64,000 nt of DNA from NCBI GenBank assembly GCA_016722375.1, contig JADKJG010000007.1, forward strand, positions 124,001 to 188,000, read 5' to 3'. Shown here in pieces: positions 53,230-63,216 of this stretch (positions are counted from its first letter, which is position 1; the number at the start of each line of letters is the position of its first letter). Under the pieces are notes generated by a model. It was given only the letters and a program-made list of their open reading frames with translations. It ran no database searches and was not told where the DNA came from. This DNA comes from Bacteroidota bacterium (lineage in GTDB: Bacteria; Bacteroidota; Bacteroidia; Chitinophagales; LD1). A program made the position numbers and the translations under genes.

Positions 53230-54492
53230 CTACTTGATTCCGAAAGCGGTTTTGGTTGCTTTCAGCGAGTTCAACTCTTCCCAAGGAAACAGTTTCACTT
53301 TCACTTTCTTTTCGTTCTTCTTTCCCTTGTTGAATATCTTTTCAACCACCTTTGTTTCGCGTCCCATGTGGCCATAAGAAGCGGTTTCTAAGTAGATAGG
53401 GGTACGCAGATTAAAACGCTTTTCGATGAAGTAAGGACGGAGATCAAATTCTTTCATTTTCAACAAGCGCTTTGCAATTTCACCATCACTCAACTTTACT
53501 TTTGAAGTTCCGTAAGTGTTGACGAACAATCCCACAGGCTGCGCTACGCCAATTGCATAAGCCACCTGAACCAAGGCCTCATCACAAACTCCGGCAGCCA
53601 CCAAGTGCTTGGCAATGTGACGAGTTGCATAAGCCGCAGAACGATCCACCTTAGAAGGATCTTTTCCCGAGAAAGCCCCACCACCGTGAGCGCCTTTGCC
53701 TCCATAAGTATCAACGATGATTTTTCTTCCTGTTAAACCAGTATCGCCGTGTGGTCCACCGATAACGAATTTGCCGGTAGGGTTTACATGATACTTGATT
53801 TTGTCGTTGAACATGGCCTGTACTCTTTTAGGCAGTTTTGCTTTCACTCTGGGGATAAGAATCTTAATCATATCCTCCTTGATTTTTTTCAGCATCACGG
53901 CATCTTTGCCAAAATCATCATGCTGGGTAGAAATAACAATAGCATCAATCCTTACCGGCTGGTTATTGTCGTTGTATTCAATGGTCACCTGACTCTTGGC
54001 ATCGGGACGAAGATATTTTATAGCCTTGTTTTCGCGACGGAGTGCTGCCAATTCGCGAAGCAATAAGTGGGCGATATCTAAGGCCAAAGGCATATAGTTA
54101 TCTGTTTCGTTGGTAGCATAACCAAACATCATACCCTGATCGCCAGCACCCTGTTCCTCGGGTTTCTTTCTTTCCACTCCTTGGTTAATGTCCGGAGATT
54201 GTTCGTGGATAGCAGAGAGAACCCCGCAGCTATTGGCTTCAAACATATAGTCTGCTTTGTTGTATCCGATTTGACGGATCACAGAACGTGCAATATTCTG
54301 CACGTCAAGATATGCTTCTGACTTTACTTCGCCCGCCAGCACTACCTGTCCGGTGGTTACTAAGGTTTCACAGGCTACCTTTGACTGTGGGTCATAGGCT
54401 AGAAAGTGATCAATTAAAGCATCTGAAATTTGGTCGGCTACTTTGTCCGGATGTCCTTCCGAAACCGACTCTGATGTAAATAAATAAGCCAT
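53230..54492 (-). CDS. metK: S-adenosylmethionine synthetase
   Basis: 420 residues. The ATP/Mg site is in FTSESVSEGHPDKVADQISD. The flexible loop region and GAGDQGMMFGYATNE hexapeptide are at about residues 137-151, and the P-loop-like GGGAFSGKDPSKVDRSAAY at about 272-290. It makes SAM from methionine and ATP. No SAM riboswitch is apparent in the 56 bp between it and the next gene upstream (54549). The C-terminus carries a lysine-rich insertion (FNKGKKNEKKVKVKLF) often seen in Bacteroidota MetK. Confidence 0.97.
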   Translation of the reverse strand: MAYLFTSESVSEGHPDKVADQISDALIDHFLAYDPQSKVACETLVTTGQVVLAGEVKSEAYLDVQNIARSVIRQIGYNKADYMFEANSCGVLSAIHEQSPDINQGVERKKPEEQGAGDQGMMFGYATNETDNYMPLALDIAHLLLRELAALRRENKAIKYLRPDAKSQVTIEYNDNNQPVRIDAIVISTQHDDFGKDAVMLKKIKEDMIKILIPRVKAKLPKRVQAMFNDKIKYHVNPTGKFVIGGPHGDTGLTGRKIIVDTYGGKGAHGGGAFSGKDPSKVDRSAAYATRHIAKHLVAAGVCDEALVQVAYAIGVAQPVGLFVNTYGTSKVKLSDGEIAKRLLKMKEFDLRPYFIEKRFNLRTPIYLETASYGHMGRETKVVEKIFNKGKKNEKKVKVKLFPWEELNSLKATKTAFGIK

Positions 54493-54548
54493 TTGTTTTT
54501 GATTTTAGAGGTGTGAAAATATCAAAGTTCTGAAGAAATAATACAGAC

Positions 54549-56210
54549 TTATCCTGCCACCAATTCGCGAGCATTGGCAATCGAGGCTTCAGTAGGTTGG
54601 TCGCCGCTCAGCATCTTGGCTATTTCCATAATCCGTTCTTCGCCTTTCAACTCACGGATGCGCGTGTAGGTGCGGCTACCGGTGCTTTCCTTGTAGATGT
54701 TGAGATGCAAATCTCCTGTGCGAGCTATTTGTGGAAGGTGCGTAATAGAAATCAACTGATGGTTTCTCGAAAGCTGTTTCATAATTTCTCCCACCTTCAG
54801 CGCCACCTCTCCTGATATGCCCGAATCAATTTCATCAAAAATAAGCGTAGGAAGTAACCTGTTGCCTGCTACTAATGATTTGACACAAAGCATAAGGCGT
54901 GAAAGTTCTCCGCCCGATGCTACATCCTTTATTTCTCTTGGAGCAAAACCTTTATTAGCCGAGAAAAGGAAGCGGACCTCGGTTAATCCGTTTTCGTTTA
55001 ACCGCGACTTATCTAATAGACTTATCTCTACCTTAAAAGATGCGCCCGGCATACCTACCTTGGCAAGTAGAATCGTCACGTTATTCTGAAATTCTCTTAG
55101 CACCTTCTCTCGCGATGTATGAATATGATGCGCCGTGGAAAGCAAGGCACTCTGATCTTTTTGAAGCTTTGATTTCAGTTTGTCAATTTCAGACGAGTTA
55201 GTGTCCACAAAGGCAATGCGTTCTTCCAACTGATTCTGAAGTTGCAACAGACCTTCAATATTTTGAAGATTGTGCTTTTTCTGCAAGCGGTAAATAGTAT
55301 TCAACCGGTTATTCACCTCTTCCAATCGGGTGGGGTCCAAAGCAGAGCCTTCCTGAATGTTCTCCATTTCAGAAGCGATATCTTTCAATTCTTCATACAC
55401 GCTCTGTAGCCTTTCAGAAAGAGCCAGAATCTCCTTGCTGAAATTTTTCACTCCTTTCAGTTGTGATTGTGCTTCTGTAAGCTGAGGAAGGATTGCCACC
55501 TCGCTGTAATTCAACAATTGCGTAGCGTTCTGTAAAGAGCGTTTTATATCTTCAACATTGGCTAAAGTATTTTGTTCAGTTTCCAATGTGTCTTGTTCCT
55601 CTACTTGTAATTTTGCTTCTGCCAATTCATTGAGTTGAAAGAGAAGATAATCCAGTTCAGAAGAAGAAGACTTATAGGTCATTTCTAATCCTTCTAATTT
55701 TTTCACCCCTTTCTTGTATGCGGCAAACTCAATACGAAAATCACTAAGCACAGATTGGTTCTTAGTGAGCATGTCAATGACGTTCAGTTGAAAACCACCT
55801 TTGATTAAGTCTAGTGTTTCATGCTGTGAATGTAGATTGACCAACTGTTCGCTCAGTTGTTTCAAAATATCAAGAGTGACCGGAGTATCATTAATGAATG
55901 CACGGGACTTACCACTTTGATTGATCTCGCGACGGATAATGGTGTGTGGTTCAAAATCTAACTCATAGTCGGCGAAGAAGGATTTTAAGTGATAGTCTCC
56001 GACATAAAAATCAGCTTCTACCACGCACTTTTCTTCTTCGTTATACAAAATTTTTGAGTCGGCTCGTTCACCCAGAATCAATCCCAGCGCACCGATCAAA
56101 ATAGATTTCCCGGCCCCGGTTTCGCCGGTAATAATGTTCATGCGCTCGCTGAATGAAATTTCAAGCTTGTCTATAATAGCATAATTGCGGATGGTCAGCC
56201 GATGGAGCAT
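54549..56210 (-). CDS. recN: DNA repair protein RecN
   Basis: 553 residues of SMC-like form. Walker A is ITGETGAGKSILIGALGL at about residues 28-45, with a long coiled-coil centre (about 150-370). The ABC signature is ASGGELSRLMLCVKSL and Walker B LIFDEIDSGISG, followed by SITHLPQIA. It helps in double-strand break repair. In Bacteroidota it normally follows DUF4835 and coaBC; that order is kept here, with a small GNAT gene in the opposite sense between recN and DUF4835. Confidence 0.95.
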   Translation of the reverse strand: MLHRLTIRNYAIIDKLEISFSERMNIITGETGAGKSILIGALGLILGERADSKILYNEEEKCVVEADFYVGDYHLKSFFADYELDFEPHTIIRREINQSGKSRAFINDTPVTLDILKQLSEQLVNLHSQHETLDLIKGGFQLNVIDMLTKNQSVLSDFRIEFAAYKKGVKKLEGLEMTYKSSSSELDYLLFQLNELAEAKLQVEEQDTLETEQNTLANVEDIKRSLQNATQLLNYSEVAILPQLTEAQSQLKGVKNFSKEILALSERLQSVYEELKDIASEMENIQEGSALDPTRLEEVNNRLNTIYRLQKKHNLQNIEGLLQLQNQLEERIAFVDTNSSEIDKLKSKLQKDQSALLSTAHHIHTSREKVLREFQNNVTILLAKVGMPGASFKVEISLLDKSRLNENGLTEVRFLFSANKGFAPREIKDVASGGELSRLMLCVKSLVAGNRLLPTLIFDEIDSGISGEVALKVGEIMKQLSRNHQLISITHLPQIARTGDLHLNIYKESTGSRTYTRIRELKGEERIMEIAKMLSGDQPTEASIANARELVAG

Positions 56211-56282
56211 GGAGCGAATGTAAACGGTTAATTTGAGAATTTGATAATCGTTAATGTGGGAATGAAATACAATCTTTGCCGG

Positions 56283-56771
56283 ATGAATCTTTTATTTCGA
56301 CCTGCCAACGAACAGGATATCCCACTCATCTCATTCCTAGCAGAGAAAATATGGCGGGAACATTATCCCTCCATTATTTCGATTGAGCAGATAGAATATA
56401 TGTTGGCCAACCGATATTCGCTTGACGCGATTCTCAACGGAATGAAAAGCGGAGAAAAGTATTTTTTAGCCTACACCCTTAATGTAGTTCATGCCTATGC
56501 TTCCGTCGAATTGGATAGCAGCTCTATTTTTCTCTCCAAATTTTATGTAGACGTCCCTAAACATAGAAAGGGCATTGGCCAAAAATTCTTCCATTATATA
56601 GTTTCAAGGCTTGACTCAAGCCTGCCCATACGATTACAGGTGAATCGTCAGAATATCAAAGCGATAAATTTCTATTTCAAAATGGGGTTCATCATTGAAA
56701 AAGCCGCTGACTTTGAAATAGGCAGCGGCTTCTTTATGAATGACTTCGTGATGGTCAGAAAAGGCACTTAG
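56283..56771 (+). CDS. GNAT-family N-acetyltransferase
   Basis: About 162 residues from ATG 56283 (MNLLFRPANEQDIPLISFL); an upstream frame adds 14 residues with no support. GNAT motif A is FYVDVPKHRKGIGQKFFHYI at about residues 90-109 (R/Q-x-x-G-x-G), with LQVNRQNIKAINFYFKMGF as motif B. It acetylates an amine on an unknown substrate. The gene overlaps the 3' end of the DUF4835 gene (56768) by 4 bp on the opposite strand. It is inserted in an otherwise conserved recN neighbourhood. Confidence 0.85.
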   Translation: MNLLFRPANEQDIPLISFLAEKIWREHYPSIISIEQIEYMLANRYSLDAILNGMKSGEKYFLAYTLNVVHAYASVELDSSSIFLSKFYVDVPKHRKGIGQKFFHYIVSRLDSSLPIRLQVNRQNIKAINFYFKMGFIIEKAADFEIGSGFFMNDFVMVRKGT

Positions 56772-57682
56772 TTTCGGATGATTTTCTCGTACTTAGCCGC
56801 ATTGATAGGGTCTGCGTGGCGCAGATAGTTTAGCGCCTTGGTTTTTTCTCCTCCATCTGCCCCTGAGAAAACATTTACTAACTCATCACTTTTTGCCTGA
56901 AAGAAAACATTGACCAAGATTGCGTTGGGGTAATCTTTAGCAATTCTATCTATTTTATCCAGCGCATTCATAATGTTCTGGCGTGCTAAAGCAGGTTTGT
57001 CATAGAAATTATCCATCCCGGCATAATGGTAGTCATAAATGGCCTGGCGGAATAATTCATATTTACTTGCAAGGATATTGTTGATCAGAAAATAACGGTT
57101 GCGCTGTCCATCAAATGGCCTCCAACCCTTCGCATCTACAGCGTTGGTTGGAACCGCATTCATAATTTGTTCTGCCATGGCAAAATATTTGGCACCACCG
57201 CCTTTGCCAAAACTTTCATAATCTAATCCGATGATGATATTGGCATAAAAACTGAGGATAGAAGTAAGGTTGGAGGTATATTGTGTTGCATTAAACTCTA
57301 AAGGCTGATTCATGATATAAGTAATCTGACAGCTATTGTCCACGTAGTTAAACAGCGGTGTGCTGTAAGAACTATTAAATACCGGTCGAGAAGACTGAAC
57401 GGTCAGCTTCGCATTATATACATCCTGAACACCGGTAGATTCCAGAAAAATAAACATACTGCACTCAATTTTCTCTTCGGGAGCGAATACATCACCCGTC
57501 CAGGCTTTCGTATTCATAAACTCTGAAATAGCCGTTTGCATGGTAGTAAATATGGCTGGATCTACATCCGTTACTTTCTGCCCGTTTACGGTCACTTGGC
57601 AATTCAACTCTTGCGCATTAACTAAACCTGCTGCCATCATCAGGCATCCTAAAATTAAATTTCCTGTTTTTTTCATCTTCAT
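56768..57682 (-). CDS. DUF4835-family secreted protein
   Basis: 304 residues with a signal peptide ending near GLVNAQ23. The body starts ELNCQVTVNGQKV, the family's usual opening, and contains MDNFYDKPALARQNIMNALD. I place it in DUF4835 both by sequence pattern and by its position between coaB and recN, which is the standard Bacteroidota order. The protein is probably periplasmic or outer-membrane associated; its function is unknown. The gap to coaB is 40 bp. Confidence 0.85.
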   Translation of the reverse strand: MKMKKTGNLILGCLMMAAGLVNAQELNCQVTVNGQKVTDVDPAIFTTMQTAISEFMNTKAWTGDVFAPEEKIECSMFIFLESTGVQDVYNAKLTVQSSRPVFNSSYSTPLFNYVDNSCQITYIMNQPLEFNATQYTSNLTSILSFYANIIIGLDYESFGKGGGAKYFAMAEQIMNAVPTNAVDAKGWRPFDGQRNRYFLINNILASKYELFRQAIYDYHYAGMDNFYDKPALARQNIMNALDKIDRIAKDYPNAILVNVFFQAKSDELVNVFSGADGGEKTKALNYLRHADPINAAKYEKIIRN

Positions 57683-57722
57683 AGGTTTGATACCGATAAT
57701 CTAAAGCAAGCACTACCTTTTG

Positions 57723-58379
57723 TCAAGTACCGGTGTTCGTTTTTTTCATTTGTTCCATTATATAACGTACCAAATCTCGTGCCAACTCACTTTTTTGCTT
57801 GAGAGGAAAGGCATTTACAAGTCCTGCTTTGTCAATTACTGTGATTTTATTGGTGTCGTGTTGAAACCCTGCTCCTTTATCTTTCAGCGAATTTAAAACA
57901 ATAATATCAAAATTCTTTTTCGCCAGCTTTTCCTTTGCATGCTTCAATTCATCTTCCGTTTCTAGCGCAAAGCCCACGATAAACTGTCCCAACTTTTTAT
58001 TCTTCCCCAGTTCTCCGGCAATATCTATCGTGCGGACTAATTCAAGCGACCATTCATCCTTTCCTTTTTTTATTTTTTCTACCGCTTGGTTCTTAGGAGT
58101 ATAATCTGCCACCGCAGCGGCGAACACGATAACGTCGCTATCCGAAAAATATTGTTCACAGGCTTGGAACATTTCGGCGGCGGTTTGGACTTCAACTTCT
58201 TGAATGGAAGGGTGCATTGCCTTGAGATGCGATGGCCCTTTTACCATCACTACTTCAGCACCAATTCCCGCAAATGCTTCTGCAATGGCGATACCCATTT
58301 TCCCCGATGAGTGATTACCAATAAAACGAACGGGGTCAATTGGTTCGTGTGTAGGTCCGGCTGTGACTAAAACTTTCAT
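57723..58379 (-). CDS. coaB: phosphopantothenate-cysteine ligase domain alone (CoaB without CoaC)
   Basis: 218 residues covering only the CoaB half. MKVLVTAGPTHEPIDPVRFI and NHSSGKMGIAIAEAF form the CTP/nucleotide site. AAAVADYTPKN (about 89-99) and VGFALETEDE (about 139-148) are the other family motifs, and IVLNSLKDKGAGF is present. Usual bacterial CoaBC is about 400 residues, with the decarboxylase first; here no flavoprotein domain lies upstream (58380-58509 is non-coding). The enzyme should still join cysteine to phosphopantothenate if CoaC is encoded elsewhere. Confidence 0.88.
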   Translation of the reverse strand: MKVLVTAGPTHEPIDPVRFIGNHSSGKMGIAIAEAFAGIGAEVVMVKGPSHLKAMHPSIQEVEVQTAAEMFQACEQYFSDSDVIVFAAAVADYTPKNQAVEKIKKGKDEWSLELVRTIDIAGELGKNKKLGQFIVGFALETEDELKHAKEKLAKKNFDIIVLNSLKDKGAGFQHDTNKITVIDKAGLVNAFPLKQKSELARDLVRYIMEQMKKTNTGT

Positions 58380-58509
58380 AAAGTGACAAAGGTGCTAATT
58401 GTTGGGATATTGAAGAGGAAAAACCGACAAGTAATATGGAGGGTGCCTATTTGTCTAAGGTATTCGTTTATGCTGCCTTTTTCGATACTTTCACTGCCAA
58501 TTACTTCCA

Positions 58510-58956
58510 ATGCTTCACTGGATATTTAAAGGCTTTCATGAATTAACTCCTTCAGAACTATACCTAACCATGCAACTGAGGCAAGAAGTATTTGTATTAG
58601 AACAAAAATGCCTGTACCTAGATGCCGATGGCAAAGACCTGCTTTCACATCATTTAATGGGCTTTCAGGATAAAACTCTTGTCGCCTATTCTAGGCTTGT
58701 TTCGCCTGGCATATCTTATTTAGAGCCTTCCATTGGGCGAGTAATTACTGCACGCGGTTATCGTCATAATGGTTATGGAAAGGAACTGATGAGAAAATCA
58801 ATAGAAGGAATAGAAAAACTTTATGGAAAAACACCTATTCGTATCGGGGCGCAAGTTTACCTGATGAAGTTTTACGAAACTTTTGGTTTCAAACAAGATG
58901 GAATCCCATATCTGGAAGATAGGATTGACCACGTAAAAATGCTGCGGCAACTCTAA
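58510..58956 (+). CDS. ElaA-like GNAT acetyltransferase
   Basis: 148 residues. It opens with WIFKGFHELTPSELYLTMQL and contains LRQEVFVLEQKCLYLDADG at about residues 28-46, the ElaA hallmark (an R-x-x-VFV-E-Q pattern). GRVITARGYRHNGYGKELM is the acetyl-CoA loop (about 76-94), and FYETFGFKQDG closes motif B. The substrate is unknown. It stands alone between coaB and the receptor gene and is convergent with the latter (6 bp). Confidence 0.9.
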   Translation: MLHWIFKGFHELTPSELYLTMQLRQEVFVLEQKCLYLDADGKDLLSHHLMGFQDKTLVAYSRLVSPGISYLEPSIGRVITARGYRHNGYGKELMRKSIEGIEKLYGKTPIRIGAQVYLMKFYETFGFKQDGIPYLEDRIDHVKMLRQL

Positions 58957-58962
58957 ATTTTT

Positions 58963-61758
58963 CTAACTCTTCTTAAACTGCCTGATGGTATAAGTTACCG
59001 TCAACATGAGGTAGCGCCTCAACACTTGATTCTTAGAATCTTCAATATAGGTTTCATTGATGCTCCTACTGATTCCTGAATTTTGGTTCAGCAAATCAAA
59101 ACCAGAGACTTTCACCTCCAGCGATTTGTCTTTGAAGAATTTGTAACCGAAGGAAGCATCCCAAAGGAAAATATTTTGATTGAATCCTTGTGCGATTCCG
59201 GCATATAAGGTGTTTTGAACTCCGGTATTAAACACAAATCCTTTCCAAAACAACCAGTTGAATCTTGCCGAAGCAAAGTGTGTGAAATAATTATTGTCCG
59301 ATTTTTTCTGCAAGGTATTTTTCACAATGTTGTAGCTGCCAGAATAGTTGATGCTAAAATCAATTTGCTCACTGATATTGCTGCTAAGTGTTAACCCTGC
59401 TTTCGGAATATAGGTATTCGAGCGGTTGATTTCATTATTGACCATACCCGGATTACGCGAGTAACTGAATCCGGCATTGAGGTTGAGGTTGCATTTAATT
59501 TTCTTGATTGGCAATCCATAAGTAAAGAAGCTGTTCAAATTTAAACTTCCTTCTTTTAGGTTGACCGGTTGTGTCAATTGAGAACCGGTATATAGAATCA
59601 CCGCATCGTTAAGCAACGTATCCTTCTTTGCGATGTAGGTAGAATTGCCAATATAGTTATGTGTATAATTGGTTGAAAAAAAAGCAAAGAATGTCTGCGC
59701 TCTTTTGGTGTCAGACCAACCGAACCGAACCATTCCAAAGTGACTATAATTTTGTTTCAGGTCTGGATTGCCCGTAGAAAGTAGCAGTGGATTGCTGTTG
59801 TCTATCACATTTTGCAATTGCGATAGAGATGGTGGGCTGGTCGAGGCGCGATAGTATATCCGTATATTGGCTTTCTCAGAAAACTTATAGTTGAGCATCG
59901 CGTTAGGAAGCATATTAAAGAATCTACGGCTGGTGCTGAACGCAATCGGATATAGCTGTGTTCCATCCAGCCACGCATATTGGGCATCCAGCCCGGCCAT
60001 CAAGCTGATTTTCTTATCGGCAAACCGGTAGCTGACGCCTCCGCGTTGAGTCATATAGGTATTGTCAAACTTGTTTGAAAGAGTCGTATCCTGGTTCATA
60101 TAGTCCCGCATAAGGGTATCATAATTGAACGTCTCTTTGTCAGATTTATTCCAGGTATAGGAAGGACTATAATTAAGTTGGATAATCCCTTGTTTGCCTG
60201 CCGGTTCAGTATAGGATACAATTCCTGACACGACATAATTCTTAGAAGACGTATTAACAATTTGATCCAGCAAGGTGGAGTCGGTAAAATATTGATTGAA
60301 AGAATTAAGCGTAGTGTTGCCCGCCCTATTATTTGCAGTAGAAGAAAGAGTTAAAGATAAAGTTCTTTTAAGGGTTTTGAATTTGTGCTGATAGGTCAGG
60401 TCACCGGAAATATTATAGCCAAAGTTGTTCGAAAAATAAGTGCTTTGGGTAAATCCTAACAGTTCATTTCCGCCTATGCTGTTCTCGCCTATGATGCTAT
60501 TGGTCTGCTTGTTTTTTTGAAAACTTGCTTTAGGGTTGAAGATGATTTTATTCATCGAATCAATAGTGTACTCCAATCTAAAATTGGCACGATGATTCAT
60601 GTTTGCGCTTATGGTATTATTGCTTTCCTTATAAATAGTAGAGCTGTCTCCGGCGTTAAAATACTGACGAGTAAGTTCATTGTTGTTGGAGTTGGAAGCA
60701 TAATTGAAAAAATAGCTGCCCGATACTTTGAGCTTCTTCCCCCACATATCGGTATAGTTAATACCGGCAGCATGGGTGGTAGAGATACCTCCTTGCTGAC
60801 CCACCATAAAATTATTGACCGCACCACCGCCTCTATAACCGCCGCCGCCCGGTCTGCCACCACCTCCCATACCACCACCACTGCTTCCGGTTACATCCAG
60901 CAAATCCTGCATCGAAAAATTTTGCTGATTTACATTGTTACTCATTCCCACAAAAGACAAACGACGGTTGCCTTTAAACCAGTTGACCGTTGCCCCCGCA
61001 GAATACCGATGGTCTGTCAGATAACCGTAACCGGCATATACTTTTCCAAACACCCCATTGTTTTTTCCCTGTCGGGTAATCAGGTTCATAGATTTCTGAG
61101 ACCTTCCATCGTCAAAGCCGGTGAGCTGCGCAAAATCACTCATCCGGTCATAAACCTGTACGCGATCTACCACTTCGGCGGGAAGGTTGCGCACAGCCAG
61201 CGTAGCATCCTCACCGAAAAAATCTTTTCCATCTACCGTTACCTTCTTCACCTCTTCGCCATGTGCTTTCAATGTTCCCTTTTCAGAGGTGATTCCGGGC
61301 ATCTTGGTAATCAGGTCTTCGGTAGTCGCATCTGGATTTGTCTTATATGCTTTGGCGTTATATTCTGCCGTGTCTCCTTTCTGTTCCACTCGAATGGCAT
61401 TCTCTACGATGTTCACATCCTTTAAATCTAAACTGCCTTTATTCATAGGTAAGGCTCCCAAATGCTTGTCTGCATCACGTACAAAAACCATTTCATCCCG
61501 AACTGAATAGCCCGTATAATTGATACGCAATTTATACGAGCCGTTGGCCACCGAAGTAAATTCAAACTTCCCATCTGCATCGGTCGCGGTACCTTTCCAG
61601 TTCGTGGTGTCTTTCATCGAAACCAATTTCAACGTGGCACCGGGCATCGAGGTCCCGTCACTTTGGTCGGTAATGATACCATCCACTTTAAATGTTTGTG
61701 CGAAAGTCAAAGCAACCGTAAGAAGAAGTAGCAAGAGAAATCCGGTTCGTTTCATCAT
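58963..61758 (-). CDS. outer-membrane TonB-dependent-receptor-like protein (carboxypeptidase-regulatory N-domain)
   Basis: About 931 residues from MMKRTGFLLLLLL (ATG 61758 or 61755); the longer frame adds 21 codons without a signal. After the signal peptide comes a carboxypeptidase-regulatory-like domain (VDGIITDQSDGTSMPGATLKL, then GKFEFTSVANGSYKL). A plug-like domain follows (DLITKMPGITSEKGTLKAHG), and then a barrel of about 650 residues with a glycine/asparagine-rich stretch (GGGMGGGGRPGGGGYRGGG). No TonB box or SusD partner is visible nearby. It may be an 'outer membrane beta-barrel' protein of the TonB-receptor class rather than a nutrient importer. Confidence 0.85.
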   Translation of the reverse strand: MMKRTGFLLLLLLTVALTFAQTFKVDGIITDQSDGTSMPGATLKLVSMKDTTNWKGTATDADGKFEFTSVANGSYKLRINYTGYSVRDEMVFVRDADKHLGALPMNKGSLDLKDVNIVENAIRVEQKGDTAEYNAKAYKTNPDATTEDLITKMPGITSEKGTLKAHGEEVKKVTVDGKDFFGEDATLAVRNLPAEVVDRVQVYDRMSDFAQLTGFDDGRSQKSMNLITRQGKNNGVFGKVYAGYGYLTDHRYSAGATVNWFKGNRRLSFVGMSNNVNQQNFSMQDLLDVTGSSGGGMGGGGRPGGGGYRGGGAVNNFMVGQQGGISTTHAAGINYTDMWGKKLKVSGSYFFNYASNSNNNELTRQYFNAGDSSTIYKESNNTISANMNHRANFRLEYTIDSMNKIIFNPKASFQKNKQTNSIIGENSIGGNELLGFTQSTYFSNNFGYNISGDLTYQHKFKTLKRTLSLTLSSTANNRAGNTTLNSFNQYFTDSTLLDQIVNTSSKNYVVSGIVSYTEPAGKQGIIQLNYSPSYTWNKSDKETFNYDTLMRDYMNQDTTLSNKFDNTYMTQRGGVSYRFADKKISLMAGLDAQYAWLDGTQLYPIAFSTSRRFFNMLPNAMLNYKFSEKANIRIYYRASTSPPSLSQLQNVIDNSNPLLLSTGNPDLKQNYSHFGMVRFGWSDTKRAQTFFAFFSTNYTHNYIGNSTYIAKKDTLLNDAVILYTGSQLTQPVNLKEGSLNLNSFFTYGLPIKKIKCNLNLNAGFSYSRNPGMVNNEINRSNTYIPKAGLTLSSNISEQIDFSINYSGSYNIVKNTLQKKSDNNYFTHFASARFNWLFWKGFVFNTGVQNTLYAGIAQGFNQNIFLWDASFGYKFFKDKSLEVKVSGFDLLNQNSGISRSINETYIEDSKNQVLRRYLMLTVTYTIRQFKKS

Positions 61759-61869
61759 CAGAATCATTGGAAAATATACAGAAAAAGGATTGGACAAATA
61801 TGAACGCATTAGTTTAAGCAAAAGAAAAAATTGGGATTTTTTAGGAACAACCTTTCCCGCATAGCCTCC

Positions 61870-62388
61870 TTATAGTATTGCTCCTCTTTCTGCCTTCAAG
61901 GCGCGAATCATCTCTCCATACCGGTATCCTTTCCGCATGGCATCGAGCATTTGAGCAATTCTTCTGGCTTTCGTTTCTGGCGTTTTTGCACTGTCAATCC
62001 AATTGCTGAAATATTTTTGTTCCGAACCTGATAACTTTTCAAAGCCCTTCATCGCCTTCGGTTCATCACTCAAGCAATCCATCATCTCGACAGAAAATTG
62101 AAACGCAGCATCATCGCACACCAGTTGAACATTTATTTTCGCCCCCTTTCTTTTGCCAATGTTTTTTCGCATCGCGGCGTTCAGTGGCATGATAAAATCT
62201 CCTTCACCCATCGGTATCAAGGCCACTTGTTTAATAGTATAATCATCCAGCTTTCCTTTCACCCGAAATGATTTTTTCATTCCCGGATAAATCTTTTGTG
62301 CCTGTTCCGCCGAAACATGGATGTAGGTCCATCCGGTTTTCTCGCCCTGCTTTTCAAACTTCAGAATAGTCGTGCTGAATTGAATCAT
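61870..62388 (-). CDS. DUF1905/YdeI-like protein
   Basis: 172 residues from ATG 62388 (MIQFSTTILKFE). The N-terminal half is a DUF1905-type barrel (KSFRVKGKLDDYTIKQVAL, then MPLNAAMRKNIGKRKGAKIN). The C-terminal half is YdeI/OmpD-associated type (EQKYFSNWIDSAKTPETKAR, then RRIAQMLDAMRKGYRYG). Function is unknown. It stands 111 bp from the receptor gene on the same strand and is divergent from yebC. Confidence 0.82.
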   Translation of the reverse strand: MIQFSTTILKFEKQGEKTGWTYIHVSAEQAQKIYPGMKKSFRVKGKLDDYTIKQVALIPMGEGDFIMPLNAAMRKNIGKRKGAKINVQLVCDDAAFQFSVEMMDCLSDEPKAMKGFEKLSGSEQKYFSNWIDSAKTPETKARRIAQMLDAMRKGYRYGEMIRALKAERGAIL

Positions 62389-62472
62389 ACACAAATTTAT
62401 AAAGCTCTGCCAGAGTAGGATTGTCTATCCATCCTTGTTTTTTATTTTCACGCTTCAATCAAAACAATCAAT

Positions 62473-63180
62473 ATGGGTCGCGCGTTTGAATATCGGAAGG
62501 AACGAAAAATGAAAAGATGGGGAGCTATGGCCAAAGCCTTCACCCGCATCGGAAGAGATATTGCCATTGCCGTGAAAGATGGCGGCGGCGACCCCGATAG
62601 CAATGCGCGCCTCCGCGCCTGCATCCAAAATGCCAAGGCGGCCAACATGCCCAAGACCACCGTCGAGGCGGCGATTAAAAAAGCTACTTCAAAAGATACG
62701 ACTTCCTATGATGAAATGACGTACGAGGGCTACGCCGCACATGGCGTCGCGATCGTTGTAGATACCGCTACCGATAACCCCACCCGCACCATTGCCAACC
62801 TCCGCACCATCTTCAACAAGAACGGTGGAACGGTCGGCACGCAAGGCGCAGTGGAATATATGTTTAAGAAGAAAGCACTTTTCAAATTCAACATTGGCAA
62901 TTTGAATCTCGAAGAACTGGAACTGGAACTGATTGATGGAGGATTATCTGAAATCAGCGAAGAAGATGGTTTGGTTTCTGCTTATGCCGAATTTACCGAC
63001 TTCGGAAATCTTGCAAAAACGCTCGAAGCCAAAGGCATCGAAGTCATCGAATCCGGCTACGACAAAATCCCCGACTTCTATAAAGAGTTAGACGATGCCG
63101 GCGCCGAAGAAGTCATCAAACTGATTGAAAAACTCGAAGAAGACGACGACGTGCAGCAGGTGTTTCATAATATGAAGTAG
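62473..63180 (+). CDS. YebC/PmpR-family protein
   Basis: 235 residues. The N-terminal helical domain (MGRAFEYRKERKMKRWGAMA, then KAFTRIGRDIAIAVKDGG) and the family core NARLRACIQNAKAANMPK are clear. YEGYAAHGVAIVVDTATDNP and GTQGAVEYMF follow. It is known as a transcription regulator in some bacteria and as a factor easing translation of proline stretches in others; which applies here is not visible. A hairpin element follows at 63217. Confidence 0.95.
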   Translation: MGRAFEYRKERKMKRWGAMAKAFTRIGRDIAIAVKDGGGDPDSNARLRACIQNAKAANMPKTTVEAAIKKATSKDTTSYDEMTYEGYAAHGVAIVVDTATDNPTRTIANLRTIFNKNGGTVGTQGAVEYMFKKKALFKFNIGNLNLEELELELIDGGLSEISEEDGLVSAYAEFTDFGNLAKTLEAKGIEVIESGYDKIPDFYKELDDAGAEEVIKLIEKLEEDDDVQQVFHNMK

Positions 63181-63216
63181 GCACTTCAATCTTTCCTCAC
63201 GGAGGAATTAAAAAAA

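Noticed and set aside
54493..54548. Possible SAM riboswitch before metK
   Set aside because: The upstream space is only 56 bp and shows no SAM-I or SAM-II features.
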